Positions 5,742 through 10,508 of a stretch of 10,532 nucleotides of DNA are shown here, piece by piece. The DNA is taken from NCBI GenBank assembly GCA_013043295.1, contig JABDOO010000080.1, positions 1 to 10,532 of the forward strand, given 5' to 3'. Position 1 is the first letter of the stretch, and every line of letters starts with the position of its first letter. The notes below the pieces were generated by a model. That model ran no database searches. It was not told where the DNA came from and saw only the letters and a program-made list of their open reading frames with translations. Both the position numbers and the translations under genes were made by a program. The DNA comes from Candidatus Nitrosopumilus sp. Its GTDB lineage: Archaea > Thermoproteota > Nitrososphaeria > Nitrososphaerales > Nitrosopumilaceae.

Positions 5742-5858
5742 TTCCATTTTTGATGATTCAGCCATAATTATTTTGTGACATTGGCAATAGCAATTTGTAT
5801 GGGGTAAATCATTATCCATTCTATATTTGCACTCTTTTGTATGTTCTATCATTGTCAT
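5727..5858 (-). CDS. Small Cys/His-rich protein, 43 aa, leaderless
   Basis: ATG at 5858 opens 43 codons ending in TGA at 5727-5729. The centre carries C10, H20, C23, C25, C27 and H28 (HTNCYCQCHK), a dense cluster well suited to one zinc or other metal site. A near-consensus TATA, TTATAAATT on the minus strand (5887-5895), is centred about 33 bases upstream, giving a leader of a few bases at most. The metal cluster plus the promoter make this a likely real gene despite its size. It overlaps the end of the 76-aa gene by 15 bases and lies 61 bases downstream of the gene ending at 5920. No family assigned. Confidence 0.6.
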   Translation of the reverse strand: MTMIEHTKECKYRMDNDLPHTNCYCQCHKIIMAESSKMESRTF

Positions 5859-5886
5859 TTTAGAAATCTTCCATATTTTTAATTGA

Positions 5887-5895
5887 AATTTATAA
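5887..5895 (-). promoter_or_regulatory. TATA box of the 43-aa Cys/His-rich ORF
   Basis: TTATAAATT on the minus strand is one of the best archaeal TATA matches in the window, located about 33 bases before the ATG at 5858. Confidence 0.55.
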
Positions 5896-5919
5896 TATTT
5901 TAAATGTCAAATTTTTACA

Positions 5920-6312
5920 CTATTGCTTTGTAGGATCTTTACTTAAAATATTCAACACATGTTCGATAATTTGTTTTTGGCCTCCTTCATGTAAATCCTT
6001 CCTAACTGTATCTGAACCCATGCTGACAAAAATTAAATTTTCATCCCCTAGTGGAAATGTCATTCTTGTTAATTTCTCAAATGTTGCAACAGCATACAAT
6101 CCACGACCTATTTTTGGAGCTAATTCGTTTCTGCCTTTCCATGCAACTGAAGCTCTTTTTAAAGATGAAGCTGTCTCTTCTGGAGAAAGATAATTTGTAA
6201 TTCCTTCTCTATGATTAGTTGCTAAAATGTTGCCATCCTTATCTGTCACTATACTGTGTCTGATGTTCATGTCTGAATCCATTATTCTTTTTAAAAGATT
6301 CTCAAAATTCAT
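5920..6312 (-). CDS. Roadblock/LC7-like conserved protein, 130 aa
   Basis: The pattern NLLKRIMDSDMNIRHSIVTDKDGNILATNH (in pieces over residues 5-34) is a helix followed by strand-turn-strand with the D-x-x-G-x-hh motif of roadblock/profilin-like folds. ASSLKRASVAW (48-58) would be the central helix. GLYAVATFEKLTRMTFPLGDENLIFVSMG (71-99) gives the later strands, and IIEHVLNIL is the C-terminal helix. The fold assignment is inference. I recall similar proteins in Nitrososphaeria annotated as a DUF (possibly DUF6659) but cannot verify this. Roadblock-type domains usually act with small GTPases or in signalling, but no partner is encoded nearby. A CTTAAG element at 6338-6343 supports ATG 6312. 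No frameshift or missing segment is seen. Confidence 0.72.
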   Translation of the reverse strand: MNFENLLKRIMDSDMNIRHSIVTDKDGNILATNHREGITNYLSPEETASSLKRASVAWKGRNELAPKIGRGLYAVATFEKLTRMTFPLGDENLIFVSMGSDTVRKDLHEGGQKQIIEHVLNILSKDPTKQ

Positions 6313-6337
6313 CTTGCAATGTTACGTCAAAATAATA

Positions 6338-6343
6338 CTTAAG
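6338..6343 (-). promoter_or_regulatory. TATA-like CTTAAG of the gene starting at 6312
   Basis: Centred 28.5 bases before ATG 6312; the same hexamer as before the genes at 3933, 4237 and 1994. Confidence 0.5.
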
Positions 6344-6370
6344 TTCTACCTTTAACATCAATCATAATTA

Positions 6371-6529
6371 CTATTCTGAGGATGTTTTGTATTCAAAATA
6401 TTCTGATACTGAAATACTGAATTCTTCTAATAATTGTTGATCAGTAAATCCTGATTTTTCAAGTAATTTCCATCTTTTTTTAATCTCTTCTTTTAGTACA
6501 TAGAGAGTTCGCTTATCATCACAATGCAT
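6371..6529 (-). CDS. Small hypothetical protein, 52 aa
   Basis: ATG at 6529 opens 52 codons ending in TAG at 6371-6373. The product is MHCDDKRTLYVLKEEIKKRW followed by a helix-turn-helix-like segment with GFTDQQLLEEFSISVSEYFEY. Composition is normal for a folded helical protein and the frame is clean, so it is probably a real gene. TATA-like elements lie upstream on the minus strand (ATTAAATTC, centred near 6553, about 24 bases from the ATG). The GFTDQQLLEEF segment with a following helix is reminiscent of small archaeal DNA-binding or adaptor proteins, but no family is claimed. It is downstream of the membrane-protein gene on the same strand, 38 bases away. Confidence 0.6.
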   Translation of the reverse strand: MHCDDKRTLYVLKEEIKKRWKLLEKSGFTDQQLLEEFSISVSEYFEYKTSSE

Positions 6530-6567
6530 GTGGGTATTATTATAAAATAGAATTTAATCTTTGTAAT

Positions 6568-7614
6568 TTACATAGTTGATTCAAGATAAATGGGGATTTT
6601 TTTTCTAGCCAACTTTACAGCGAGAATCCCCATTATTCCACCTGGAATACTCATTACTGCTAGAATCATTGCAAGAGTTTCTGAAAATTCTGGCAATAAA
6701 GTATATCCTGATACACCACTGAAAACATAAAATTGAATGTATGCCATTCCAACTAGAGGCATACTAAAAACTAGGAATATCGCCCCGACAAGTACTCCAG
6801 CAATTTCTTCTCCAAATTTCCCAATCTTGATTTTATTATTTAAGATCCCATCAGCGATTATTGATACTATCATTGGTATTGCAAACCATGGGAGAAATCC
6901 CCATAATGCTTCATTGGGAATTACATTTGCAGTGATGTTGAGAATGATCAATCCTGCTGCTGATGCACTTGCCCATCCGAACCTATTCATTGATTTTACT
7001 GCTCCCCAGAAAATTAATGCACAAAAAAATGGCATAGTAATTGCAAGAATGATTCCAGCAACATAAGGATCTGGATTCAGATTGATTGTTTCTCCATTGG
7101 AGATGGGCAAAGTAAATTGAAAGATAAATGCAATCACAATAAACCATAATGCTGAAAATCCTATGGTTAAAGCAGGCTTGACTATTTTGAAATTGTAAGG
7201 GATTAATCTTGTTAATCCAATAATTATTCCAACTGACTGAATCAAAATCCCTGTAATTAATGTCAGATGTGTAGGACTAAGTAAGCCATCTGTACCAAAT
7301 AATTCATGCCATAAGTAATCTCCTGGACCTGCAACAATTTGGATCATACTTCCAATTAAGATTAATTTTAATCCAAGAGAAAATGATTTATCACGAATTT
7401 CTTTATCTTTGATAAGGATTCCCAAAGATGCAATTGCAGCAATTAATGATATTCCTACCCCTGAATACAGTACCGCATGTGGTGGTGTGAAAAATGATTC
7501 TGGTGCCCCTAATGCGTGGCTAGTAATGTCCCAACTCCCTCCCCAAATCTCGAGAACACTGCCAAATAATGAAATTATTAAAATAAATACGATAATTTTT
7601 GGTGTTAATTTCAT
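6568..7614 (-). CDS. Polytopic membrane protein with duplicated D-x3-H / PxH motif, 348 aa
   Basis: About ten hydrophobic segments span the protein (roughly residues 6-22, 47-67, 79-95, 117-137, 148-170, 184-206, 214-231, 238-256, 270-297 and 312-336), so it is an integral membrane protein. Residues 29-52 and 99-122 are two copies of one pattern, exactly 70 residues apart: D29/D99, H33/H103, L35/L105, E39/D109, P44/P114, H46/H116, L49/L119, G52/G122. GS at 18-19/88-89 extends the similarity upstream. The paired Asp/His residues fall at the ends of helices and could form a metal or heme site; this is inference. No transporter or oxidase family is recognised with certainty. ATG 7614 is preferred over TTG 7626: a GATAAAG element (about 7634-7640) is centred some 23 bases upstream of it. 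Two tiny ORFs lie upstream. Confidence 0.85.
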   Translation of the reverse strand: MKLTPKIIVFILIISLFGSVLEIWGGSWDITSHALGAPESFFTPPHAVLYSGVGISLIAAIASLGILIKDKEIRDKSFSLGLKLILIGSMIQIVAGPGDYLWHELFGTDGLLSPTHLTLITGILIQSVGIIIGLTRLIPYNFKIVKPALTIGFSALWFIVIAFIFQFTLPISNGETINLNPDPYVAGIILAITMPFFCALIFWGAVKSMNRFGWASASAAGLIILNITANVIPNEALWGFLPWFAIPMIVSIIADGILNNKIKIGKFGEEIAGVLVGAIFLVFSMPLVGMAYIQFYVFSGVSGYTLLPEFSETLAMILAVMSIPGGIMGILAVKLARKKIPIYLESTM

Positions 7615-7654
7615 ATACAAAGACAAAAAAATTACTTTATCAATATTGTGAATT

Positions 7655-7661
7655 AAAAAAA
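7655..7661 (-). terminator. Oligo-T terminator after the tiny ORFs
   Basis: A run of seven T on the minus strand, 18 bases past the TAG at 7680 and directly after the next in-frame TAA (7662-7664). It is well placed to end the transcript of the two tiny ORFs before the membrane-protein promoter. Confidence 0.4.
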
Positions 7662-7679
7662 TTAGAGCCTTAGAAGTTC

Positions 7680-7760
7680 CTAAAGCTGCTCGTCGATGTT
7701 TTTAGATTTTTCTAATTTACACCAACAATTTGGGCTGCAAATTGAATTAAAACTTGACAT
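7680..7760 (-). CDS. Possible Cys-rich micro-protein, 26 aa
   Basis: ATG at 7760 opens 26 codons ending in TAG (7680-7682): MSSFNSICSPNCWCKLEKS then a polar helix ending IDEQL. C8, C12 and C14 could bind metal. The TAG is followed in frame by codons for ELLRL and then TAA and a T7 run, so the real or ancestral C-terminus may have extended to ELLRL. It starts one base after the stop of the preceding 23-aa ORF (TAAAATG), which suggests translational coupling. No family is recognised; it could be a regulatory micro-protein or a remnant. Confidence 0.4.
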   Translation of the reverse strand: MSSFNSICSPNCWCKLEKSKNIDEQL

Positions 7761-7761
7761 T

Positions 7762-7833
7762 TTACTCATCTAATATGAGCCATGAAAGGCCAATTGCTTC
7801 TTCCCAGTTTGGTTGATTGTTATTTTCTTGCAT
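7762..7833 (-). CDS. Possible micro-protein, 23 aa, leaderless
   Basis: ATG at 7833 opens 23 codons ending in TAA at 7762-7764. The product starts MQENNNQPNWEEAIGLSW and ends LILDE: a polar start followed by an amphipathic, tryptophan-containing helix. TATTAAATA on the minus strand (7855-7863) is centred 26 bases upstream, ideal for a leaderless start. It is the first of two closely linked tiny ORFs upstream of the membrane protein. Confidence 0.4.
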   Translation of the reverse strand: MQENNNQPNWEEAIGLSWLILDE

Positions 7834-7854
7834 ATTTACTGATGGTAAAATTTC

Positions 7855-7863
7855 TATTTAATA
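7855..7863 (-). promoter_or_regulatory. TATA box of the tiny ORF pair
   Basis: TATTAAATA on the minus strand, centred 26 bases before the ATG at 7833. Its exact spacing is the main support for the tiny ORFs being expressed. Confidence 0.5.
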
Positions 7864-7900
7864 CAGATGAACGATTTATCAGTATAATTTCTTAGTACAA

Positions 7901-7987
7901 ATGAGTAGTGATTCTTTATATTCATATTATATTGATCAAATTACCCGACCATACCTGGTGATGATTCAAATCCTAGAATTGTTTTGA
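7901..7987 (+). pseudogene. Possible frameshifted gene remnant
   Basis: ATG at 7901 gives 28 codons beginning MSSDSLYSYYIDQITRP. After codon 17 the frame turns into an unremarkable hydrophobic tail, while the next frame (from about 7951) reads IPGDDSNPRIVLNL, which looks more protein-like than the continuing frame. One missing base near 7950 would join them as ...ITRP-IPGDDSNPRIVLNL. The joined frame soon runs into the 3' end of the convergent gene at 7999. This suggests a decayed N-terminal fragment, but the case is thin. The rest of the gene-poor interval 7615-7998 holds the two tiny minus-strand ORFs and their promoter and terminator. Confidence 0.2.
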
Positions 7988-7998
7988 ATCTCACCTTT

Positions 7999-8466
7999 TT
8001 AATTTTGAGAATTTGCTGTTTTTTCGTAATAGTATTCCTGTTTTTTCAAATCTTTTTCTGAAATAATTCTACATTTTCGCATTGGGACAAGTCGTGAAAT
8101 TTGTTCATATGTATTCATATCTCTGACATCTGCAGCATATGCTATTTGTAATAATGGTGATTTTTCTTCTATCATGGGTTTTGCTTGCTCATATCCTCCA
8201 ATTTGTCTCATGCCAGTTCGGAACAATCCTAAATGGTTGCTGCTCTTTGAAATTTGAGGATCTTGATAAACACAAATTGCAAACTCATCATTTTCTTTTT
8301 CAATTATGGTTAATCTCGTGAATTTGTCACTCCAATCCTCTATTTCTTTTGCAATGTCTATTGCCTCTTTTTTATCTTCAAAAACTGTTGATACTACCAA
8401 TCTGTCTTTTTCATATGCCCAAGAAATTCCGTAGAAGTTTTTCTTCCATTCTATATCTAATGACAT
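7999..8466 (-). CDS. Hypothetical protein, 155 aa
   Basis: I do not recognise the family. The protein begins with a strand-rich segment (FYGISWAYEKDRLVVSTVF), then a helix KKEAIDIAKEIEDWSDKF (32-49) and further strands (TRLTIIEK, FAICVYQD). This resembles a small alpha/beta domain of about 70 residues. Residues 78-110 contain LGLFRTGMRQIGGY. The C-terminal third has LLQIAYAADVRDMNTYEQI and a charged helical tail (SEKDLKKQEYYYEKTANSQ). It has one or two cysteines and no membrane segment. ATG 8466 fits a TATA-like ATTAATTT near 8491-8498 on the minus strand. It lies 57 bases downstream of the DUF5679-like gene on the same strand, which ends at a T-run, so it is probably transcribed separately. 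Confidence 0.75.
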   Translation of the reverse strand: MSLDIEWKKNFYGISWAYEKDRLVVSTVFEDKKEAIDIAKEIEDWSDKFTRLTIIEKENDEFAICVYQDPQISKSSNHLGLFRTGMRQIGGYEQAKPMIEEKSPLLQIAYAADVRDMNTYEQISRLVPMRKCRIISEKDLKKQEYYYEKTANSQN

Positions 8467-8514
8467 GTATAATGTCTGAAAATTATCAAATTAATGCTTT
8501 CTAAATTGTAAAAT

Positions 8515-8520
8515 AAAAAA
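8515..8520 (-). terminator. Oligo-T stretch after the DUF5679-like gene
   Basis: Six T on the minus strand beginning four bases after the TAA of the gene ending at 8524, followed by ATTTT. Consistent with archaeal T-run termination. Confidence 0.35.
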
Positions 8521-8523
8521 TCT

Positions 8524-8757
8524 TTAGCAGACTTTATCGCATTCACAGTGTCTGCTAGTAAACATATTTTTCAATAATTCAAAGCGAGATTGGGAAATTT
8601 TTGGTTTATTCCTACCTACTATTTTGAATAGAGAAATGCCTGTTTCTGCACTTGTTCCTTTCAATGCCCATGAGCCATTTTTCATCAGATATGGTTTTGG
8701 ATTATTCATGGTCACTTTTTTTCGAGCCTTGATATCGTATGCTTGCACATTTGACAT
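8524..8757 (-). CDS. DUF5679-like protein without the zinc-ribbon cysteines, 77 aa
   Basis: Residues 6-48 fit the DUF5679 pattern, normally Y-C-V-K-C-R, a KNG-P-A-GTCPVCGTKMFRIG core and two CxxC pairs. Here it reads AYDIKARKKVTM (6-17), then MKNGSWALKG (25-34), TSAETG (35-40) and LFKIVG (43-48). The four cysteine positions are D8, A11, S36 and T39, so the zinc site is lost while the scaffold residues (K10, R12, K26-N27-G28, G34, G40, F44) are kept. The tail carries H70, C71, C73 and C77 (HCECDKVC), possibly a separate metal site. I recall such YDxKA variants in thaumarchaea. Function is unknown; a structural or nucleic-acid-binding role is a guess. The promoter is not clear. The long gap 8758-9317 lies upstream. 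Confidence 0.72.
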   Translation of the reverse strand: MSNVQAYDIKARKKVTMNNPKPYLMKNGSWALKGTSAETGISLFKIVGRNKPKISQSRFELLKNMFTSRHCECDKVC

Positions 8758-8918
8758 GCCCCTTAATATCGGAATTTCTATTACAAATCAAAAGTAAATT
8801 TTTTCTAATTCATTAGCTGAAAAATTCCTTTATCTTAGCCGTGAATATGTTTTGATTGTTTAAAAAAATGTATAATTTACAAATCATTTATTGTTGAAAA
8901 TAATTATTAAATTTCGCT

Positions 8919-9011
8919 TTAAACTAAACAAATGTTAAGAGAATTATTGCTTCTTTTTTTATATCTCAAGGCTGTAGTTATATTGACGCCTTCGATTAGT
9001 GGTTTAGGCAT
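8919..9011 (-). CDS. Doubtful small ORF, 30 aa
   Basis: ATG at 9011 opens 30 codons ending in TAA at 8919-8921: MPKPLIEGVNITTALRYKKR then a polar tail ending SLNICLV. The start lies inside the hairpin at 8997-9028, and there is no TATA-like element at the expected distance. It could be a remnant of a larger gene or chance. In the interval 8758-8918 I see only AT-rich sequence without a convincing gene. Confidence 0.2.
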   Translation of the reverse strand: MPKPLIEGVNITTALRYKKRSNNSLNICLV

Positions 9012-9028
9012 GCTATAAACGACCACTA
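8997..9028. repeat. Hairpin-forming inverted repeat with central GCATGC
   Basis: TAGTGGT (8997-9003) and ACCACTA (9022-9028) are exact reverse complements. Alternatively, TAGTG/CACTA pair outside and GTTTA (9002-9006)/TAAAC (9016-9020) inside, with GAC bulged. The loop contains the palindrome GCATGC (9008-9013). It begins 15 bases after the stop of the C2H2-like ORF on the minus strand, so it may be a 3'-end structure, an RNA element or a protein site. No T-run follows on either strand. Confidence 0.4.
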
Positions 9029-9042
9029 TTCCAAGACGTTGA

Positions 9043-9189
9043 TTATCGTTTTTTTAATATTGCATCCTCAGGTGATTTATCTTTGTTTGATTCCCAATGC
9101 CAATTGTGATGTTTTTTCCAATGCGTTTCTAATTCGTTTGTAGTTGGCTCTTTTCCAAGTGGAGTTCCACACAGTTTACATTGTATCAA
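9043..9189 (-). CDS. Small C2H2-like zinc-finger protein, 48 aa (probably the C-terminal part of a frame-split gene)
   Basis: From TTG 9189 the frame gives MIQCKLCGTPLGKEPTTNEL, then an H-rich helix (ETHWKKHHNWHWE) and the tail SPEDAILKKR, ending in TAA at 9043. C4-x2-C7 with H23 and H27 or H28 forms a C2H2-type site with a 15-residue spacer. GATTAAAAAAAAC (9211-9223) could act as a TATA box about 26 bases before the TTG. However, the frame just upstream (9176-9265) reads DKK up to an A7 run, and removing one A would fuse the two as ...KDKK-LIQCKLCGTPL, a smoother protein of about 73 residues. So this is either a separate gene with a TTG start or the second half of one split gene. The motif makes it very probably real coding sequence. 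Confidence 0.6.
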   Translation of the reverse strand: MIQCKLCGTPLGKEPTTNELETHWKKHHNWHWESNKDKSPEDAILKKR

Positions 9190-9265
9190 TTTTTTTATCC
9201 TTTGTTTTAGTTTTTTTTAATCTTATCTTAGGATGACATTGTACAGGTAAATTTTCATCATCCAT
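9176..9265 (-). CDS. Basic ORF, 29 aa, probable N-terminal part of the split zinc protein
   Basis: ATG at 9265 opens 29 codons ending in TAA at 9176-9178. The product starts MDDENLPVQCHPKIRLKKTK and is strongly basic after residue 12, with C10-H11. Its end (KIDTM) overlaps the first 14 bases of the C2H2-like frame. The switch point is the run of seven A on the minus strand (9190-9196). A TATA-like CTTTTAATG lies about 28 bases upstream (near 9289-9297). Either a one-base indel (biological or sequencing error) or slippage at A7 would give a single small Cys/His protein. It is 52 bases downstream of the winged-helix-like gene. Confidence 0.45.
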   Translation of the reverse strand: MDDENLPVQCHPKIRLKKTKTKDKKIDTM

Positions 9266-9317
9266 ATTATATTATAAAATTCTCATACCATTAAAAGTTT
9301 AGAATACTGTTACTTTA

Positions 9318-9650
9318 TTATTTTTTAAGATGACGCTTACTTTTGAATTTATTTTTACCCCGTTTTCTTTTTATTTCTAAATCCTTGATTACATACTCTT
9401 TACCAGATTCACATAATTTCATTTCTCCTGAATATTCATCGTGTACCGAATCAAATAATCCACTAGACAATAATTCTCCTACAATACTCCACGCCATGTC
9501 CTCTGATACATCAAACTTGTATGATATTGTAGATACTTTTGTAAAAAAACCATTTTTTGAATTTCTAATAATAAATTGTTCTACCTTTTGCTCCGTTGTC
9601 AAATTTGGTTCTCGTTTTTTAAAATTTTTAAATTGTTTTCTGTCAGACAT
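9318..9650 (-). CDS. Basic winged-helix-like protein, 110 aa
   Basis: The middle of the protein looks like a winged helix: helix 1 TTEQKVEQFIIRNSKNG (18-34), helix 2 TKVSTISYKFDVS (37-49), recognition-like helix EDMAWSIVGELLSSGLF (50-66), then a wing SVHDEYSGEMKLCESGKEYVI (68-88). Both ends are very basic (MSDRKQFKNFKKR and KRKRGKNKFKSKRHLKK), suiting nucleic-acid binding. The fold is inferred by pattern only and no family is named. It may be a transcription factor or RNA-binding protein. It follows the acidic 195-aa gene by 22 bases, probably as part of one transcript, although a GATTAAG element at 9672-9678 is also correctly placed to drive a leaderless transcript from 9650. Confidence 0.75.
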   Translation of the reverse strand: MSDRKQFKNFKKREPNLTTEQKVEQFIIRNSKNGFFTKVSTISYKFDVSEDMAWSIVGELLSSGLFDSVHDEYSGEMKLCESGKEYVIKDLEIKRKRGKNKFKSKRHLKK

Positions 9651-9672
9651 TTTAAATCCCTAAATTCATTTC

Positions 9673-10260
9673 TTAATCTTCAGCATTAAGGGTGTCGGGA
9701 TCATTGTTTCCTGGTAGATATTTATCTCCTAGAATATTTTTCATTTTTTCATCAAATTCTTCTTGTAATCTGGTAAGATAAATTTCAGCTTCTGTTTCAT
9801 CATCTGGTATACCTGTATCCGTATCAAAATTAAATCCAGTCGCCAGATGATAAAATTCCTCAAAAAATTCTTTACAATCTATCACATCGGCATCTTCATC
9901 AATTGTAACTACCAGACACTCGTTTTCCATTCTAAAATTTAGACAAATTTCTTCTTCTATCATGATATCTGCCATAACTGCCATAAGATATGGAATGTGT
10001 TTTGAGTCTAATTTGCCTAATCCCTTATCAGAAATCCATAATTCATTGCCGTCTAAAAATTCATCAAACGTTCTAACTGTTACATCTCGAATGTTTGAAT
10101 CTGGATTTGCTAATTTAGTATCCCATGATTCAAAACCATTTTTTTCTGCATAAACTGTATCAAATGTTAAATCTTCATTAATTTGTTCAAATTCCCAAAT
10201 TTGTTTGTTTGTCCACATTGGAGAATGTTCTGCAATTAATTGTCTAGTGTCCTTGTTCAT
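9673..10260 (-). CDS. Acidic hypothetical protein, 195 aa
   Basis: I do not recognise the family. It is strongly acidic, especially in the second half (IDEDADVIDCKEFFEEFY, TDTGIPDDETEAEIY) and at the end (NDPDTLNAED). It contains several Trp residues in the first 75 residues (MWTNKQIWEFEQI, ESWDTK, ELWISD), a helix IPYLMAVMADIMIEEEICLNF (89-109) and a strand CLVVTIDE. It has three cysteines without a CxxC pattern, and no signal or membrane segment. It sits between the tandem CCHC protein (41 bases upstream) and the basic winged-helix-like protein (22 bases downstream), all on the minus strand, so an operon is likely. An acidic partner for the neighbouring basic protein is a speculative idea. 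Confidence 0.75.
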   Translation of the reverse strand: MNKDTRQLIAEHSPMWTNKQIWEFEQINEDLTFDTVYAEKNGFESWDTKLANPDSNIRDVTVRTFDEFLDGNELWISDKGLGKLDSKHIPYLMAVMADIMIEEEICLNFRMENECLVVTIDEDADVIDCKEFFEEFYHLATGFNFDTDTGIPDDETEAEIYLTRLQEEFDEKMKNILGDKYLPGNNDPDTLNAED

Positions 10261-10301
10261 TATTTTTTCAAATTCTTCCTTCTCTTTATTCTTATCTTGA
10301 A

Positions 10302-10508
10302 CTAACTATTAATTCCTGATTTTAGAAATTCAAGTGTACATTCTGCCAATTCTTTACTTGAATGTTTTTTAATATTATGTTTGCAATTTGGACAAATACC
10401 TACCTCTTCCACACCAAGTCCACTATCTACTTGCTTCATACAACATTCCATTAATTCTTCAGTTGAATGGGACTCCATTGAAAGTTTACATGTTGGACAT
10501 TCTGTCAA
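10302..10508 (-). CDS. Tandem CCHC-type small zinc protein, 68 aa
   Basis: The protein is two copies of one unit, C-P-x-C-K-x5-H-S-x2-E-L-x-E-C, offset by exactly 35 residues: C4/C39, C7/C42, H14/H49 and C22/C57. Each unit has spacing C-x2-C-x6-H-x7-C and could bind one zinc. An extra C23 follows in the first unit. The linker (residues 24-38) is acidic. The start chosen is TTG at 10508; no ATG lies in frame near it. The frame stays open to the right edge, so the real start may be beyond the window and the protein longer. It is the first visible member of the minus-strand series with the 195-aa and 110-aa genes. The role is unknown; small zinc proteins of this kind often bind nucleic acid or partner proteins. 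Confidence 0.72.
   Translation of the reverse strand: MTECPTCKLSMESHSTEELMECCMKQVDSGLGVEEVGICPNCKHNIKKHSSKELAECTLEFLKSGINS

Noticed and set aside
6737..7066. 109-aa plus-strand ORF opposite the membrane protein
   Set aside because: It is a shadow of the opposite frame of a hydrophobic gene, with no promoter and unnatural composition.
8861..8918. 24-codon minus-strand ORF beginning MICKLYIF
   Set aside because: Low-complexity AT-rich peptide with no promoter at the right distance and no motif.
9343..9663. 106-aa plus-strand ORF opposite the winged-helix-like gene
   Set aside because: Antisense shadow; the minus-strand protein has the sensible helix pattern and spacing to its neighbour.
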